NCBI GenBank assembly: GCA_002083825.1
Contig: DAZV01000045.1
Span: 20,461 to 84,460 of the forward strand
Direction: 5' to 3'
DNA length: 64,000 bases
Origin: Candidatus Sericytochromatia bacterium S15B-MN24 CBMW_12
GTDB lineage: Bacteria; Cyanobacteriota; Sericytochromatia; S15B-MN24; UBA4093
Part shown: one piece after another, positions 1-7,942 of the stretch
How positions within the stretch are numbered: the stretch's first letter is position 1
Layout of the letters: each line of letters begins with the position of its first letter
Notes under the pieces: generated by a model
Told to the model about the DNA's origin: nothing
The model's input: only the letters and a program-made list of their open reading frames with translations
Databases searched by the model: none
Made by a program: the position numbers and the translations under genes

Positions 1-459
1 CCGCCGATGCGCGACCGGGAACTCGCCCGGATTCGGTTGCGGTCCATCGGGTTCATCTTCCAGTTTCACTTCCTGATGCCCGAACTCACCGCCCTCCAGA
101 ACGTCCTCGTCCCCCAGATGGTGGCGGGAGTTCCCAAGCGCGAGGCCGAACAACGCGCCAAGGAATTGCTCGACGAAGTGGAGCTGGGGCACCGGCTCGA
201 GCATCGCCCGAACGAGCTTTCCGGCGGCGAACAGCAACGCGTGGCGATCGCCCGCGCTCTCGCCAACCGTCCCGCCCTCCTCCTCGGCGACGAGCCCACC
301 GGCAACCTCGACACCCGCACCGGCGAAACCATCTACCAGCTGCTGCGCCGCCGCAACCAGACCACCGGTCAGACCATCGTGCTGGTCACCCACAACCCCG
401 AACTCGCCCGACATGCCGACCGGATCATCGAGGTGGTCGATGGCCGCGTTCGAGCCTGA
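1..459 (+). CDS. lolD: LolD-like ABC transporter ATPase, 5' end outside window
   Basis: This is the C-terminal part (about 152 residues) of an ABC ATPase that is already open at base 1, so the Walker A motif lies outside the window. Visible are the Q-loop region ([16 protein letters not shown]), the ABC signature [15 protein letters not shown], Walker [12 protein letters not shown] and the switch histidine in LVTHNPE. The DEPTGNLD wording and the short C-terminus are typical of the LolD/MacB/FtsE group. That group powers LolCDE lipoprotein release from the inner membrane or related permeases. The next gene starts inside its last 20 bases, suggesting a shared transcript. LolD rather than MacB is inferred from the short length and the many lipoproteins nearby; the permease partner is not visible. 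Confidence 0.8.
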   Translation, partial: PPMRDRELARIRLRSIGFIFQFHFLMPELTALQNVLVPQMVAGVPKREAEQRAKELLDEVELGHRLEHRPNELSGGEQQRVAIARALANRPALLLGDEPTGNLDTRTGETIYQLLRRRNQTTGQTIVLVTHNPELARHADRIIEVVDGRVRA

Positions 460-1090
460 GTTCCCGCCGGCCCCCTGGCAGCTCGCCGGCGAGTTCTTCG
501 CCGTCGGAGGCCTGCTGCCGGTAGCGCGCGCCCGACCCTTCGTTCCCGCCGACCTGGCGATCGCCGAGGTGCTCCCCGGCATGACCCTGGGGGGGCTCGC
601 CGTCGCGCGCTACGGTGATGGCTCGGTCTTGAGCTACTCGGAGCTGCTGGTGATTCCCGCGCTCGTTCGAGCCGACGGAAGGACCGGCGGCTGGATCTCG
701 CATATCTACGTGGATGACGAGGCGTCGCTTCAGGGCGGACGCTCCATCTGGGGCTTGCCCAAGGAACTCGCGACCTTCGACTGGGAGAGCCAGCCCGAAC
801 CGCGCGGTCCGAACAGCACCGCGCTGCGCGTCTCGCGCCACGGAAAGCTGCTGCTGGACTTCTGGGCCGCCCCGCGCTGGTTCTCGGTTCCCTCGGCCTT
901 GGATCTTCCCATCATCAGCATGGTCGAGGGAAAGCCGACCCCTTGGCAGGCCGCTGTCTCCTGCCGAGCTCGCATGGCGAGCATCCATCTGGAGATTCCG
1001 TCGGACGCTCCCTTCGCGGAGCTTCGCCCCCGGAGCTTCCTCGGGCTTCACGGCGAGAAGCTCTCCATGCAGGTTTCGAGCCCCTCCTAA
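440..1090 (+). CDS. acetoacetate decarboxylase-fold protein
   Basis: A 216-residue protein of the acetoacetate decarboxylase (ADC)-like beta-barrel fold. The family hallmarks are a conserved Glu in SYSELLV (about E68) and the lysine in IWGLPKEL (K108), which aligns with the Schiff-base lysine region of ADC. True ADC has a Lys-Lys pair; here the second lysine is replaced by Glu. The substrate may therefore differ, or the protein may not be a decarboxylase. The ATG at 440 is preferred over an upstream in-frame ATG at 413 because gaggtgg precedes it by a few bases. The gene overlaps the end of the lolD-like gene by 20 bases, consistent with translational coupling. No signal peptide, so probably cytosolic. 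Confidence 0.7.
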   Translation: MAAFEPEFPPAPWQLAGEFFAVGGLLPVARARPFVPADLAIAEVLPGMTLGGLAVARYGDGSVLSYSELLVIPALVRADGRTGGWISHIYVDDEASLQGGRSIWGLPKELATFDWESQPEPRGPNSTALRVSRHGKLLLDFWAAPRWFSVPSALDLPIISMVEGKPTPWQAAVSCRARMASIHLEIPSDAPFAELRPRSFLGLHGEKLSMQVSSPS

Positions 1091-1299
1091 CGTCTCGGCC
1101 GCTTTCCGGGAACGGCGCTCGGCTCCACCGAAGGGGCCGGGGTCGGCGTGCCGACGAGGGGGGGAACCGGGGGAGGCGTCGGCTCGATGCTTTCGCGCAC
1201 ATCCCCAGGCCACAGCGGTCCCGTTGGGGCGGTCGGGGCGAAGCTGCAGGCTGTGAGCCCCAGCATCAGTAGGATGGCGGAGAGGTGATGGCGTCTCAA
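1087..1299 (-). CDS. small proline-rich lipoprotein
   Basis: A 70-residue predicted lipoprotein. The N-terminus (MRRHHLSAILLMLGLTAC) is a short positively charged signal with a hydrophobic stretch ending in the lipobox LTAC. The mature part is about 50 residues, rich in Pro, Thr and Val (PTPPPVPPLVGTPTPAP) with a basic end (GKRPRR). The start is a TTG with aagga upstream. Its stop codon overlaps the stop of the convergent ADC-fold gene. No family is recognised. The composition suggests an envelope-spanning or wall-associated linker peptide; function unknown. Confidence 0.55.
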   Translation of the reverse strand: MRRHHLSAILLMLGLTACSFAPTAPTGPLWPGDVRESIEPTPPPVPPLVGTPTPAPSVEPSAVPGKRPRR

Positions 1300-1415
1300 G
1301 GCGGGCTTTCCTTCACGTGCGGGGCGGGTATTGCCTTCACCTTAACGGCGTAGCAATACTCCGGTATTTTTTTTCCGTTAAAACGGGATTGAACCCTCTT
1401 TCGGAAGGAGTTCCC

Positions 1416-2702
1416 GTGCGCGCCCGATCCCCGCTTTCGCTCGTCATGTCCCTGAGCCTGCTGCTCGCCGCCTCCCCGGGGGTGAATGCCCAAGGCTTGG
1501 GGCTTGGGACGGTGGGGCAGGAAGGAACCGCGGTTCCGGCCCAAGGACTGCCTGAGCTATCCCTGGGGAGCCGTTTGCTGCCGCTTCGACTCCCGGAGGG
1601 AAGCCCCACGATGGGGTTGCGTCTTGGGGCGTGGTCTGGCGGCAGCCTGGGGCTCTCTTACTCCCGTTCGGGCCCGTACGGGGGAAACCCCCATGAACTC
1701 GAGTTCTCGCTCAAGCAGCGCCTGCTTTCCGAGTATCGGGGGGACCCGTTCTCGGCATCCCTGCTCGGAGCCGTGAACACGGGGGCCTACAGCATGGATG
1801 CCGAGCTCGCCATGAGCCGGGAATTTGGACCCATGGCCCTGCTAGGAACGGTTCGCCTCCTCGGGAACGCCCAAGGCTCCCGCACCCCGCTGGGAGGCCT
1901 CGGTTTGGGGGCCAGGCTGGCCTTGACGCCCCGCTTTGCGCTTTTGGGAGATGTCTTCCAGACGGCGAACGCCGCTGGAGCGATTCCGGCCTGGGGTGCG
2001 GGCTTGCAGTTGCAGCTTCCGGCGGTTCCCTACGCCGTGACCGTACTGCTGGCGAATACCGCTTCCACGACCCGGCAAGGGGCCTCGCTCGGTACTCCCG
2101 ACCTGCGGTTCGGCATCGACCTCGCCCTCTCATCTTCTGCTAGTCGTCCCCCCTCGATGGGGGGACCACAGGGGGGTGTTAGCCGGCGAAGCCATGGCGT
2201 TCCTTACCCCAGTTCCCCGTCAGTTCCCATGGCCGACTCATCGCCCGAGGTTGCGCCGCAGCCTGCGCCCAAGCCATCTCCCCAGGCCTCAAAGCCTACC
2301 CCCCAAGCGTCCAAACCATCCCCCCAAGCTCGCAAGCCAGCCCCCAAGGCTTCCAAGCCATCCCCCCGGGCATCCCAGCCCAAACTGAGCGGGCAGGCTT
2401 CACGGACGGCCCATGTTCAGCCCGGAGCCACGGCAACTCCGGCTCCTAGACGGGAGAGCGAACTCTGGATCGTCATGATCCGGGAGGGCCACGCCACGCC
2501 GGCCCAGGTGCAGCTGCGGCGGGGATCGAGCGTGACGTGGTTCAACCGTGACGCCGTGCCGCATTCCCTGGCCGCGCGGGGCTGGGAAACGGGCGATATC
2601 GCGCAGGGAAAACAGGTCACACGCCGCTTCGACGCTGCGGGGACGTTCCCCTACCGCTGCCGCCTCCATCCGCAAGAAGGCGGGACCATCACGGTTCGCT
2701 GA
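1416..2702 (+). CDS. outer-membrane-like protein fused to a C-terminal cupredoxin domain
   Basis: A 428-residue exported protein. The GTG start at 1416 has ggaaggag at ideal distance, and the first 24 residues form a signal peptide ending VNAQ. Residues about 40-240 alternate polar and hydrophobic residues with many Gly/Leu/Tyr, like a small outer-membrane beta-barrel. About 265-345 is a Pro/Lys/Ser/Ala linker built from a five-to-six residue unit (KPSPQAS type). The last 80 residues are a plastocyanin-like cupredoxin with His383 (VPHSLAA), Cys415 and His418 (YRCRLHP). The usual axial Met three residues after the second His is Glu421. A dispersed DNA repeat is inserted in frame at the barrel/linker border. 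A cell-surface copper-binding or electron-transfer role is inferred from the domain only. Confidence 0.65.
   Translation: MRARSPLSLVMSLSLLLAASPGVNAQGLGLGTVGQEGTAVPAQGLPELSLGSRLLPLRLPEGSPTMGLRLGAWSGGSLGLSYSRSGPYGGNPHELEFSLKQRLLSEYRGDPFSASLLGAVNTGAYSMDAELAMSREFGPMALLGTVRLLGNAQGSRTPLGGLGLGARLALTPRFALLGDVFQTANAAGAIPAWGAGLQLQLPAVPYAVTVLLANTASTTRQGASLGTPDLRFGIDLALSSSASRPPSMGGPQGGVSRRSHGVPYPSSPSVPMADSSPEVAPQPAPKPSPQASKPTPQASKPSPQARKPAPKASKPSPRASQPKLSGQASRTAHVQPGATATPAPRRESELWIVMIREGHATPAQVQLRRGSSVTWFNRDAVPHSLAARGWETGDIAQGKQVTRRFDAAGTFPYRCRLHPQEGGTITVR
2141..2206 (+). repeat. dispersed repeat copy inside a coding sequence
   Basis: This stretch matches the element also seen at 9811-9960 and 18966-19140: a C6 run, TCGATGGGGGG, a second G6 run, then CCGGCGAAGCCATGG and CGTTCCTTA. 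Here it lies in frame within the barrel/cupredoxin gene and is translated as a Pro/Gly/Ser/Arg-rich stretch (RPPSMGGPQGGVSRRSHG). It introduces no stop codon. Confidence 0.75.
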
Positions 2703-2746
2703 GCGTGCCGTAATGACGCCGCCCACCATCCTTTGCGGGGAAGTGG

Positions 2747-2760
2747 AGGATCGCGATCCT
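2747..2760. promoter_or_regulatory. perfect palindrome upstream of the hemerythrin gene
   Basis: A perfect 14-base palindrome (AGGATCGCGATCCT) sits about 50 bases before the hemerythrin start, directly next to a weak extended -10-like TGTTAAGGT (2762-2770). Position and symmetry suit an operator for a dimeric regulator. No regulator is identified and the promoter match is poor. Confidence 0.25.
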
Positions 2761-2809
2761 GTGTTAAGGTTGCGGGACGTTACGCCCTGATGCCCGAAAG
2801 GAGCGAGTG

Positions 2810-3262
2810 ATGAACGCAACTCAATTCCTGACGCAGCAGCACGACGAGGTCAGGCAGTTCTTCGCGGATTGCGAAGCCCTGGAAGAAGGGGAATTCAAGC
2901 GCCGCAGCGACATCTTCTCGAAGATCTTCAAGACGTTGAAGTGTCACACGCAGATCGAGGAGGAGATCCTCTATCCGATGGCCAAGAACGTGGATAACGA
3001 GCTGGTGCTCGAGGCCATTGAAGAGCATCACATGATCAAGATCTTGCTGGACGAGATCGACCAGACGCCGCCGAGCAACGAGCGCTATGTCGCCAAGCTG
3101 GCCGTTCTCCAGGAGATGGTGGAAAGCCACATCGACGAGGAGGAAGGAGTGCTCTTCCCCGAGGTCACGGAGAGCTGCGGCACGGAGAAGCTCGACACGG
3201 TCGGACTGAAACTCGAGGAGCGGTTCAAGGAACTCTGGCAGGGAGTTTCCGCGACCCGCTGA
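2810..3262 (+). CDS. hemerythrin (HHE) domain protein
   Basis: A 150-residue single-domain hemerythrin-like protein. A four-helix pattern carries the di-iron ligand set in order: His11 (TQQHDEV), His46 and Glu50 (KCHTQIEEE), His73/His74 (EEHHMIK), and His107 with Glu111 (ESHIDEEE). Length and spacing match the HHE family, which binds O2 or senses oxygen, nitric oxide or iron in the cytosol. The ATG at 2810 is chosen over the overlapping GTG at 2807 because aaaggag lies 7-8 bases upstream. The gene is monocistronic: a palindrome precedes it and a strong hairpin terminator follows. The exact role (O2 storage, NO or iron handling) cannot be told from sequence. Confidence 0.85.
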   Translation: MNATQFLTQQHDEVRQFFADCEALEEGEFKRRSDIFSKIFKTLKCHTQIEEEILYPMAKNVDNELVLEAIEEHHMIKILLDEIDQTPPSNERYVAKLAVLQEMVESHIDEEEGVLFPEVTESCGTEKLDTVGLKLEERFKELWQGVSATR

Positions 3263-3271
3263 TACGGTCCC

Positions 3272-3296
3272 GGGGCCCGGCATGCCGGGCCCCTTT
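3272..3296 (+). terminator. hairpin terminator after the hemerythrin gene
   Basis: A perfect 22-base palindrome with GGGGCCCGG/CCGGGCCCC arms is followed by TTT, ten bases after the hemerythrin stop codon. Confidence 0.75.
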
Positions 3297-3414
3297 GCTC
3301 TACGCCCGTTCGAGTCTGCTCTACGCCCGTTCGAGTCTGCTCTACGCCCGGTCGTGCTCTACGCCTGTTCGAGCCTGCCCTACGCCCCTTCGTGCTCTAC
3401 GCCAGTTCGAGCAC
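3297..3414. repeat. six tandem units derived from the 3' end of the exonuclease III gene
   Basis: Six head-to-tail units of alternating 21 and 17 bases (core GCTCTACGCC..TTCG): 3297-3317, 3318-3338, 3339-3355, 3356-3376, 3377-3393 and 3394-3414. The last unit contains the real stop codon of the minus-strand exonuclease III gene (CTA at 3397-3399). The others are copies of that terminal segment, each keeping a CTA. Confidence 0.85.
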
Positions 3415-4158
3415 GACCGGGCAGTGGTCGGAGCCCATGACCTGGGGCAGGTGGTAGACATCCTTGACGCGGTCGGCGATCGATTCGCTCACGAGGAAGT
3501 AATCGAGCCGCCAGCCGATATTCTTCCCGCGCACGCCGGGACGGTAGCTCCACCAGGTGTAGTGGCCCTTCTCGCTCGGGTGGCGATCGCGGAACACGTC
3601 CCGGAAACCACTGGCGAGCCAGCGATCGATCTCGGCGCGCTCCTCGGGCAGGAAGCCGGTGCACTTGGAATTGGGGCCGGGGTTGGCGAGGTCGATGGGC
3701 TGGTGAGAGGTATTCCAGTCGCCACAGACGATCAGGTGCTCCCCCGCGGCCCGGCGTTCCTGCATGCGCTGCAAGAGCGCCTCGTAGAAAGCGAGCTTGA
3801 AGGGGACGCGGCCGAGGTCGCGCTGGCCGTTGGGGAAGTAGACGTTGACCAGGGTGAAGTCGTCGTAGGCATGGAAGATGACGCGGCCTTCGCGGTCGAA
3901 CTCGGGAATGCCGAGTCCGACCTGAACGGTTGCGGGGCGCTTGGTCCAGGTGGTGACTCCGGAGTAGCCCTTCTTCTCGGCGGCATGCCAGGTGGGCAGA
4001 TACCCTTCAGGCTCTCGAAGCGCCTCTACCAGTTGGGCGGGCTCGGCCTTGATCTCTTGAAGGCAGAGGATATCAGGGTTGAAGGCTTGGACCCAGTCGG
4101 AGAAGCCTTTTTGATCGCAGGCTCGAAGGCCGTTGACGTTCCAGGTGACGAGTTTCAC
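3397..4158 (-). CDS. xthA: exodeoxyribonuclease III
   Basis: A 253-residue AP endonuclease/3'-5' exonuclease of the ExoIII (EEP) family, acting in base excision repair by cutting 5' to abasic sites. Motifs in order: WNVNGLRA with Asn7, LQEIKAEP with the metal-binding Glu35, CGDWNTSH (catalytic Asp and Asn), HYTWWSYR, RLDYFLVSE, and the C-terminal SDHCPVVLEL with the catalytic Asp-His pair. The length is close to E. coli XthA (268). The GTG start at 4158 begins at the conserved KLVTWNVNG; longer in-frame starts upstream would add non-conserved residues and run towards the aldolase terminator. The 3' end is followed by five tandem copies of its own last 17-21 bases. Confidence 0.92.
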   Translation of the reverse strand: MKLVTWNVNGLRACDQKGFSDWVQAFNPDILCLQEIKAEPAQLVEALREPEGYLPTWHAAEKKGYSGVTTWTKRPATVQVGLGIPEFDREGRVIFHAYDDFTLVNVYFPNGQRDLGRVPFKLAFYEALLQRMQERRAAGEHLIVCGDWNTSHQPIDLANPGPNSKCTGFLPEERAEIDRWLASGFRDVFRDRHPSEKGHYTWWSYRPGVRGKNIGWRLDYFLVSESIADRVKDVYHLPQVMGSDHCPVVLELA

Positions 4159-4213
4159 GGGGTTTCTTTCTAGCGGGCGGGGTGAAAGACCCCATGATAG
4201 CAAAGATGAGGGC

Positions 4214-4252
4214 AAAGAAAGCGCCCTCCCAAAGCGGGAGGGCGCTTTCTTT
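4214..4252 (-). terminator. terminator downstream of the aldolase gene
   Basis: Perfect 17-base arms (aaagaaagcgccctccc) around a five-base loop, ending in a T-rich tract on the minus strand, 35 bases after the aldolase stop. Confidence 0.85.
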
Positions 4253-4287
4253 GACTTTGACTTCGGCTTCGACTTCGTTACCGCGAC

Positions 4288-5373
4288 TTAGGCGATGGTG
4301 ATGTCCTTGTTGAGGTAGACGTCCTGGACGGTCTGCAGGAGCTTGACGCCGTCCTCGAAGGGACGCTGGAAGGCTCGACGGCCGAGGATCAGGCCGGTAC
4401 CGCCCGCGCGCTTGTTGATGACGGCGGTGGCAACGGATTCCTGGAGGTCGGTTTCGCCGGACGAGGCGCCTCCCGAGTTGATGAGGCCAGCGCGGCCCAT
4501 GTAGCAGTTGGCCAGCTGGTAGCGGGCCATGTCGATGGGGTGGGGGCTGGAGAGGTCGGTGAAGACCTTGTTATCGATCTTGCCGAAGTTGAGGGCCTTG
4601 AAGCCCGAGTCGAAGACTTCGGGGAGCTTTTGCTTGATGATGTCGGCCTTGATGGTGACGCCGAGGTGGTTCGCCTGGCTGGAGAGGTCCATGGCGGTGT
4701 GGTAGTCCTTGTCGGCGGTCTTGAAGGCCGAGCTGCGGGTGTAGCACCAGAGGATGGTGGCGAGGCCGAGTTCGTGCGCGTAGGCGAAGGCCTCGGCGAT
4801 CTCGACGAGCTGGCGGCGGGACTCGGGGGAGCCGAAGTAGATGGTCGCGCCGACGGCGGCGGCTCCCATGTCGTAGGCGTCCTTGATGGTTCCGAACATC
4901 ACCTGGTCGTAGGCGTTGGGATAGCTCAGGAACTCGTTGTGGTTGATCTTCACCACGAAGGGGATCTTGTGGGCGTACTTGCGGGCCACGGAGCCGAGCA
5001 CGCCGAAGGTCGAGGCGACGGCGTTGCAACCGCCCTCGATGGCGAGCTTGACGATGTTCTCGGGGTCGAAGTAGAGCGGGTTCTTGGCGAACGAGGCGCC
5101 GGCGCTATGCTCGATGCCCTGGTCGACCGGAAGAATCGAGAGGTAGCCGGTGCCTGCGAGGCGGCCGTTGTTGAAAAGGCGATGGAGGTTGTTGATGACC
5201 GGAATGGGGCGGTCGGAGGCGACGAAGACGCGGTCCAGGAAGTCGGGACCGGGCAGATGGAGCATGTCCTTGCTGATCTTGGGGGAGTCGAACTCCAGCA
5301 GGTTCTTGGAGTGCTCGCGGCCCAGGATTTCTTCGACCCAGCTGGTGCCGGTCCGGATTTCAGTCTTTGGCAC
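4288..5373 (-). CDS. fbaB: class I fructose-bisphosphate aldolase (FbaB/DhnA type)
   Basis: A 361-residue cytosolic class I aldolase of the DhnA/FbaB family, which cleaves fructose-1,6-bisphosphate to dihydroxyacetone phosphate and glyceraldehyde-3-phosphate through a Schiff base. Family features are [10 protein letters not shown] near the N-terminus, VVKINHNE, the [13 protein letters not shown] strand, the lysine-rich strand [13 protein letters not shown], and the phosphate-binding SGGASSGE and [15 protein letters not shown] near the C-terminus. The start is GTG with aagagg eight bases upstream. The gene is followed by a strong hairpin terminator and is probably monocistronic. The upstream intergenic segment, shared with a divergent gene, contains AT-rich -10-like TAAAAT sequences on this strand. 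Confidence 0.92.
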   Translation of the reverse strand: MPKTEIRTGTSWVEEILGREHSKNLLEFDSPKISKDMLHLPGPDFLDRVFVASDRPIPVINNLHRLFNNGRLAGTGYLSILPVDQGIEHSAGASFAKNPLYFDPENIVKLAIEGGCNAVASTFGVLGSVARKYAHKIPFVVKINHNEFLSYPNAYDQVMFGTIKDAYDMGAAAVGATIYFGSPESRRQLVEIAEAFAYAHELGLATILWCYTRSSAFKTADKDYHTAMDLSSQANHLGVTIKADIIKQKLPEVFDSGFKALNFGKIDNKVFTDLSSPHPIDMARYQLANCYMGRAGLINSGGASSGETDLQESVATAVINKRAGGTGLILGRRAFQRPFEDGVKLLQTVQDVYLNKDITIA

Positions 5374-5571
5374 GTGAAATACCTCTTTCTTAGACGGTAG
5401 CGTCCCGTGGTGGTCTTCTTATTTTATCTCATATTTTACGTTTATCTCACCTTGAATCGGGAAACATGCCGAAGAAGCGCCCGCTCGAGGTTTTCCCGGA
5501 CCGAGCGCAAGCTCGGAAGCTTTTCGGGGGATAGTACATGTAACGTGATCGGTCGAAAGGGACGCTGCTGC

Positions 5572-6798
5572 ATGATCAACTTCAACCTCGGGGCGCTGAA
5601 CCCCTTCAGACGCTCCGCCCCGAAGGACGCCCCCGCAAAGAAGGCGGGGGCTCTCAAGGCCGATCCCCCCGAAGCCGAATCCAAAGATCTCTGGGGACGC
5701 GGCCGGGAGTTCTTCACCGATACCTGGGGGGCGACCAAGAAGAAGGTCGACGACGCGGTGGACGCCGGCAAGGATCTGGTGAAAATCGGCGCCCAGAAGG
5801 GGCGCGAGGCGGTCGAGGAGACCCTCTGGGGCGAGTACAAGTCGGACTGGGGGGGCTACGGGGATCGCTACGAGAATCCCGACGACGCCAACTTCCAGCG
5901 CGAGTCCACCTCGGCCATCGAGCGCCGGATCGACGCGCGGGCCAAGGAGGAGGGCGCGGCGCTCGGCAAGCTCGCTGCGGCGGATCAGACGCGCTACCGG
6001 AAGCTCCAGACCCTGATCGAGGCGGATCCGCTTTCCAAGGAAGCCCTCCAGACCATGCTGCTCGACGGCCGCTTGCCCGGCGGCAAGGACCTCTCGGGAC
6101 GAGGCACCCTGCTGGTGAACCTCGCGGCTCTCGCCGAGCAGGCCCTGGCTCCGGGCGTGAAGCGGGAAAGCCTGGTCTCCGATCTCGTCCAGGAGGTGGA
6201 GAACCCGGTGGTCATCAGTCAGAAGGACAAGAACACCTGCGTGGCGACCAGCTCGGTGGTCGATCTCGCGTTGCGGAACCCCGCCGAGTTCACGAGACTG
6301 GTCGCGGGCCTCGCCGCTCCGAACGGTAAGGTCAAGCTGGCGGGGGGAAGCGTGATCGCGCGCGAGCCGCAGTGGCTGGATACCCTGGGAAATCGGACCC
6401 CGTCGGTTCATATGCTCTCGGGATCCTTGATGGAGCTGGGGAACGGCCCTCTGAAGTACGAGCCGGTCGAGGACCGGCATGAGGTGCTCAACAAGGGGCT
6501 CTACGAGGGGCTTTTCTTGATCGGGGCGAACCGGATCCTCTCCCAGTTGAACGATCGCGACTACGATGCCGTCGTCGCCACTCGCTGGAATCTCGATGCG
6601 GTCATGAGCCGGATGGCGGACGCCACCGCCGCCGGCAAGCGGGTTCCGGTCGGCCTGGCTTGGGAGGATGGCGGCCACCAGGTCGTGGTCGAAGGGATCA
6701 AGGATGGGCAGGTTCAGTTCCTGAATCCCCACGGCAATCGCGAGCGCCTGCCGGAGGCCGAGTTCGGGGCCCGTCTGCGAAGCGCGCACTTCTATTAG
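5572..6798 (+). CDS. papain/C39-like cysteine peptidase-fold protein without signal peptide
   Basis: A 408-residue protein. Residues 1-200 are charged and helical with a Pro/Ala/Lys-rich beginning. From about 215 there is a papain-like (C39/NlpC-like) pattern: Cys223 in DKNTCVATS, His369 in DGGHQVVVEG, and Asn385 in FLNPHGN. Their order and spacing suit a Cys-His-Asn/Asp triad. There is no Sec signal, lipobox or membrane helix. The start is ATG 5572, preceded by aaaggg; longer in-frame extensions upstream are AT-rich and do not look coding. It stands alone between the aldolase and lpt genes. It could be a cytosolic peptidase or an exported effector-like enzyme; the substrate is unknown. Confidence 0.55.
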   Translation: MINFNLGALNPFRRSAPKDAPAKKAGALKADPPEAESKDLWGRGREFFTDTWGATKKKVDDAVDAGKDLVKIGAQKGREAVEETLWGEYKSDWGGYGDRYENPDDANFQRESTSAIERRIDARAKEEGAALGKLAAADQTRYRKLQTLIEADPLSKEALQTMLLDGRLPGGKDLSGRGTLLVNLAALAEQALAPGVKRESLVSDLVQEVENPVVISQKDKNTCVATSSVVDLALRNPAEFTRLVAGLAAPNGKVKLAGGSVIAREPQWLDTLGNRTPSVHMLSGSLMELGNGPLKYEPVEDRHEVLNKGLYEGLFLIGANRILSQLNDRDYDAVVATRWNLDAVMSRMADATAAGKRVPVGLAWEDGGHQVVVEGIKDGQVQFLNPHGNRERLPEAEFGARLRSAHFY

Positions 6799-6825
6799 GG
6801 TTTTACCTGCTAGGGTTTTACCTGC
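6796..6825 (+). repeat. 15-base tandem duplication starting at the stop codon
   Basis: Two exact copies of TAGGGTTTTACCTGC (6796-6810 and 6811-6825). The first TAG is the stop codon of the cysteine peptidase-like gene. Degenerate G/T-rich copies follow to about 6860. Confidence 0.8.
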
Positions 6826-6914
6826 CTGGGTCGGGGTTTACCGACTTGGGGTTTTTCGAGGAACTTTAACGGCCCCCCTGTCGTCCACTCTCATGAGGAT
6901 GGATGGGGGGGCTA

Positions 6915-6923
6915 TGTTATACT
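6915..6923 (+). promoter_or_regulatory. extended -10 promoter of the lpt operon
   Basis: TGTTATACT, a TGn-extended -10 (TATACT), lies 11 bases before the lptC ATG. No good -35 box is seen, as expected for extended -10 promoters. The leader would be very short. Confidence 0.5.
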
Positions 6924-6933
6924 TCCAGGTGCC

Positions 6934-7503
6934 ATGACGGTATCGGTGAGACTCAGGAACTTCTTTCTTGTCGCGGCCGCAGGCCTCGCCATATCGGGGG
7001 GTGCCTGGGGTCTTTTTCAGCTGATGCAGCCGCGTACCGCGCCGGTCCCCCTTCCTCCGCGTCCGGCGGTCCAGTTGCAGACGGTGGAAATCGTGGAGTT
7101 CGATGAGGGGCGGAAGCTCTGGGAGTTGCTCGCCCGGAACGTGGTCTACGATCGCGATCATCAGCTCGCGGAGCTGGAGGATCTCGAGGTCCGTTTCTGG
7201 GAGCGCGGTCGGGTCGTCTCGGTCGCCCGGTCTCCCCGGGCCGTCCTGGAAACCGAGGTCCGCAACATCCGCATGAAAGATGGGGTTCGGGTCACCTCCA
7301 CCCAGTCGACGACCTCGGTCGAGGCCCGCGAGGTGGAGTGGCAGGCCGGCTCCCAGCAGCTTCATGCCACGGGGGACGTGGTTTTTCGTCGGGGTGGCAG
7401 TACCATGGAAGGGCCGGAGCTCTGGGCCGATCGCTCGCTGATGCGGGCTCGGGTGGGATCCCCCGTCAGAGCGCGGGTCGTGGTAGACTTAGGAGCCAGA
7501 TGA
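6934..7503 (+). CDS. lptC: LPS export system protein LptC
   Basis: A 189-residue LptC: an N-terminal membrane anchor (residues about 7-30, FFLVAAAGLAISGGAWGLF), then the beta-jellyroll LptC domain. LptC receives LPS from the LptB2F(G) extractor at the inner membrane and passes it to LptA. The strand pattern WELLARNVVYDRDHQLAELEDLEVRFW and later HATGDVVFRR are family-like. The stop overlaps the lptA start as ATGA at 7500-7503. This gene opens the four-gene lptC-A-B-F operon. Confidence 0.8.
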   Translation: MTVSVRLRNFFLVAAAGLAISGGAWGLFQLMQPRTAPVPLPPRPAVQLQTVEIVEFDEGRKLWELLARNVVYDRDHQLAELEDLEVRFWERGRVVSVARSPRAVLETEVRNIRMKDGVRVTSTQSTTSVEAREVEWQAGSQQLHATGDVVFRRGGSTMEGPELWADRSLMRARVGSPVRARVVVDLGAR

Positions 7504-7937
7504 GACGAGCGTTTGCATTGATCTTTCCCCTCGCATGGGCCGTGGTCGGGAGTGCGCCTTTTCCGGCGGCCTCGGCGGCTCCCTCCAAGGCCGCGCCGGC
7601 CATCAAGAGCCCAGCAGCTGCCACGAGTTCGGTGATGACCATCGAGGCGAAGACCACCGAGTACGATGGGCAGAAGCATACCTACACCGTCACGGGGGAC
7701 GTCCGGATCGACCTGGAGGACATGAGGGTCACTTGCCGTCAGGCGACGATCTTCGCCACCGCCGATGATTCCCGGGTGGAGCGGGTGCTCTTCGTCGGGG
7801 ATGTCGTCGCCAAGCGCGGCGCCAACGTTTTCACCGGGGAGAAGGTGACCTTGACTCTGCAAAACCGCCGCCTGATGGCGGAGGGTGGAACCACGACTCG
7901 GCTCATGGTTCCCGCCAGCACCCCGTCCGCGAGGTAA
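7500..7937 (+). CDS. lptA: LPS transport periplasmic protein LptA (OstA domain)
   Basis: A 145-residue exported protein. The signal peptide is about 1-27 (MRRAFALIFPLAWAV...AASAAP), followed by an OstA/LptA domain (IEAKTTEYDGQKHTYTVTG, DMRVTCRQATIF, GEKVTLTLQNRRLMAEGG). LptA polymerises into the periplasmic bridge that carries LPS from LptC to LptD. The ATG at 7500 overlaps the lptC stop and has aggag at 7491-7495. It is somewhat shorter than E. coli LptA (185). Position between lptC and lptB supports the call. Confidence 0.85.
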   Translation: MRRAFALIFPLAWAVVGSAPFPAASAAPSKAAPAIKSPAAATSSVMTIEAKTTEYDGQKHTYTVTGDVRIDLEDMRVTCRQATIFATADDSRVERVLFVGDVVAKRGANVFTGEKVTLTLQNRRLMAEGGTTTRLMVPASTPSAR

Positions 7938-7942
7938 GTGCC

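Noticed and set aside
3295..4173. A 292-codon plus-strand frame over the tandem repeat and xthA
   Set aside because: It is antisense to exonuclease III, whose catalytic motifs are all present on the minus strand.
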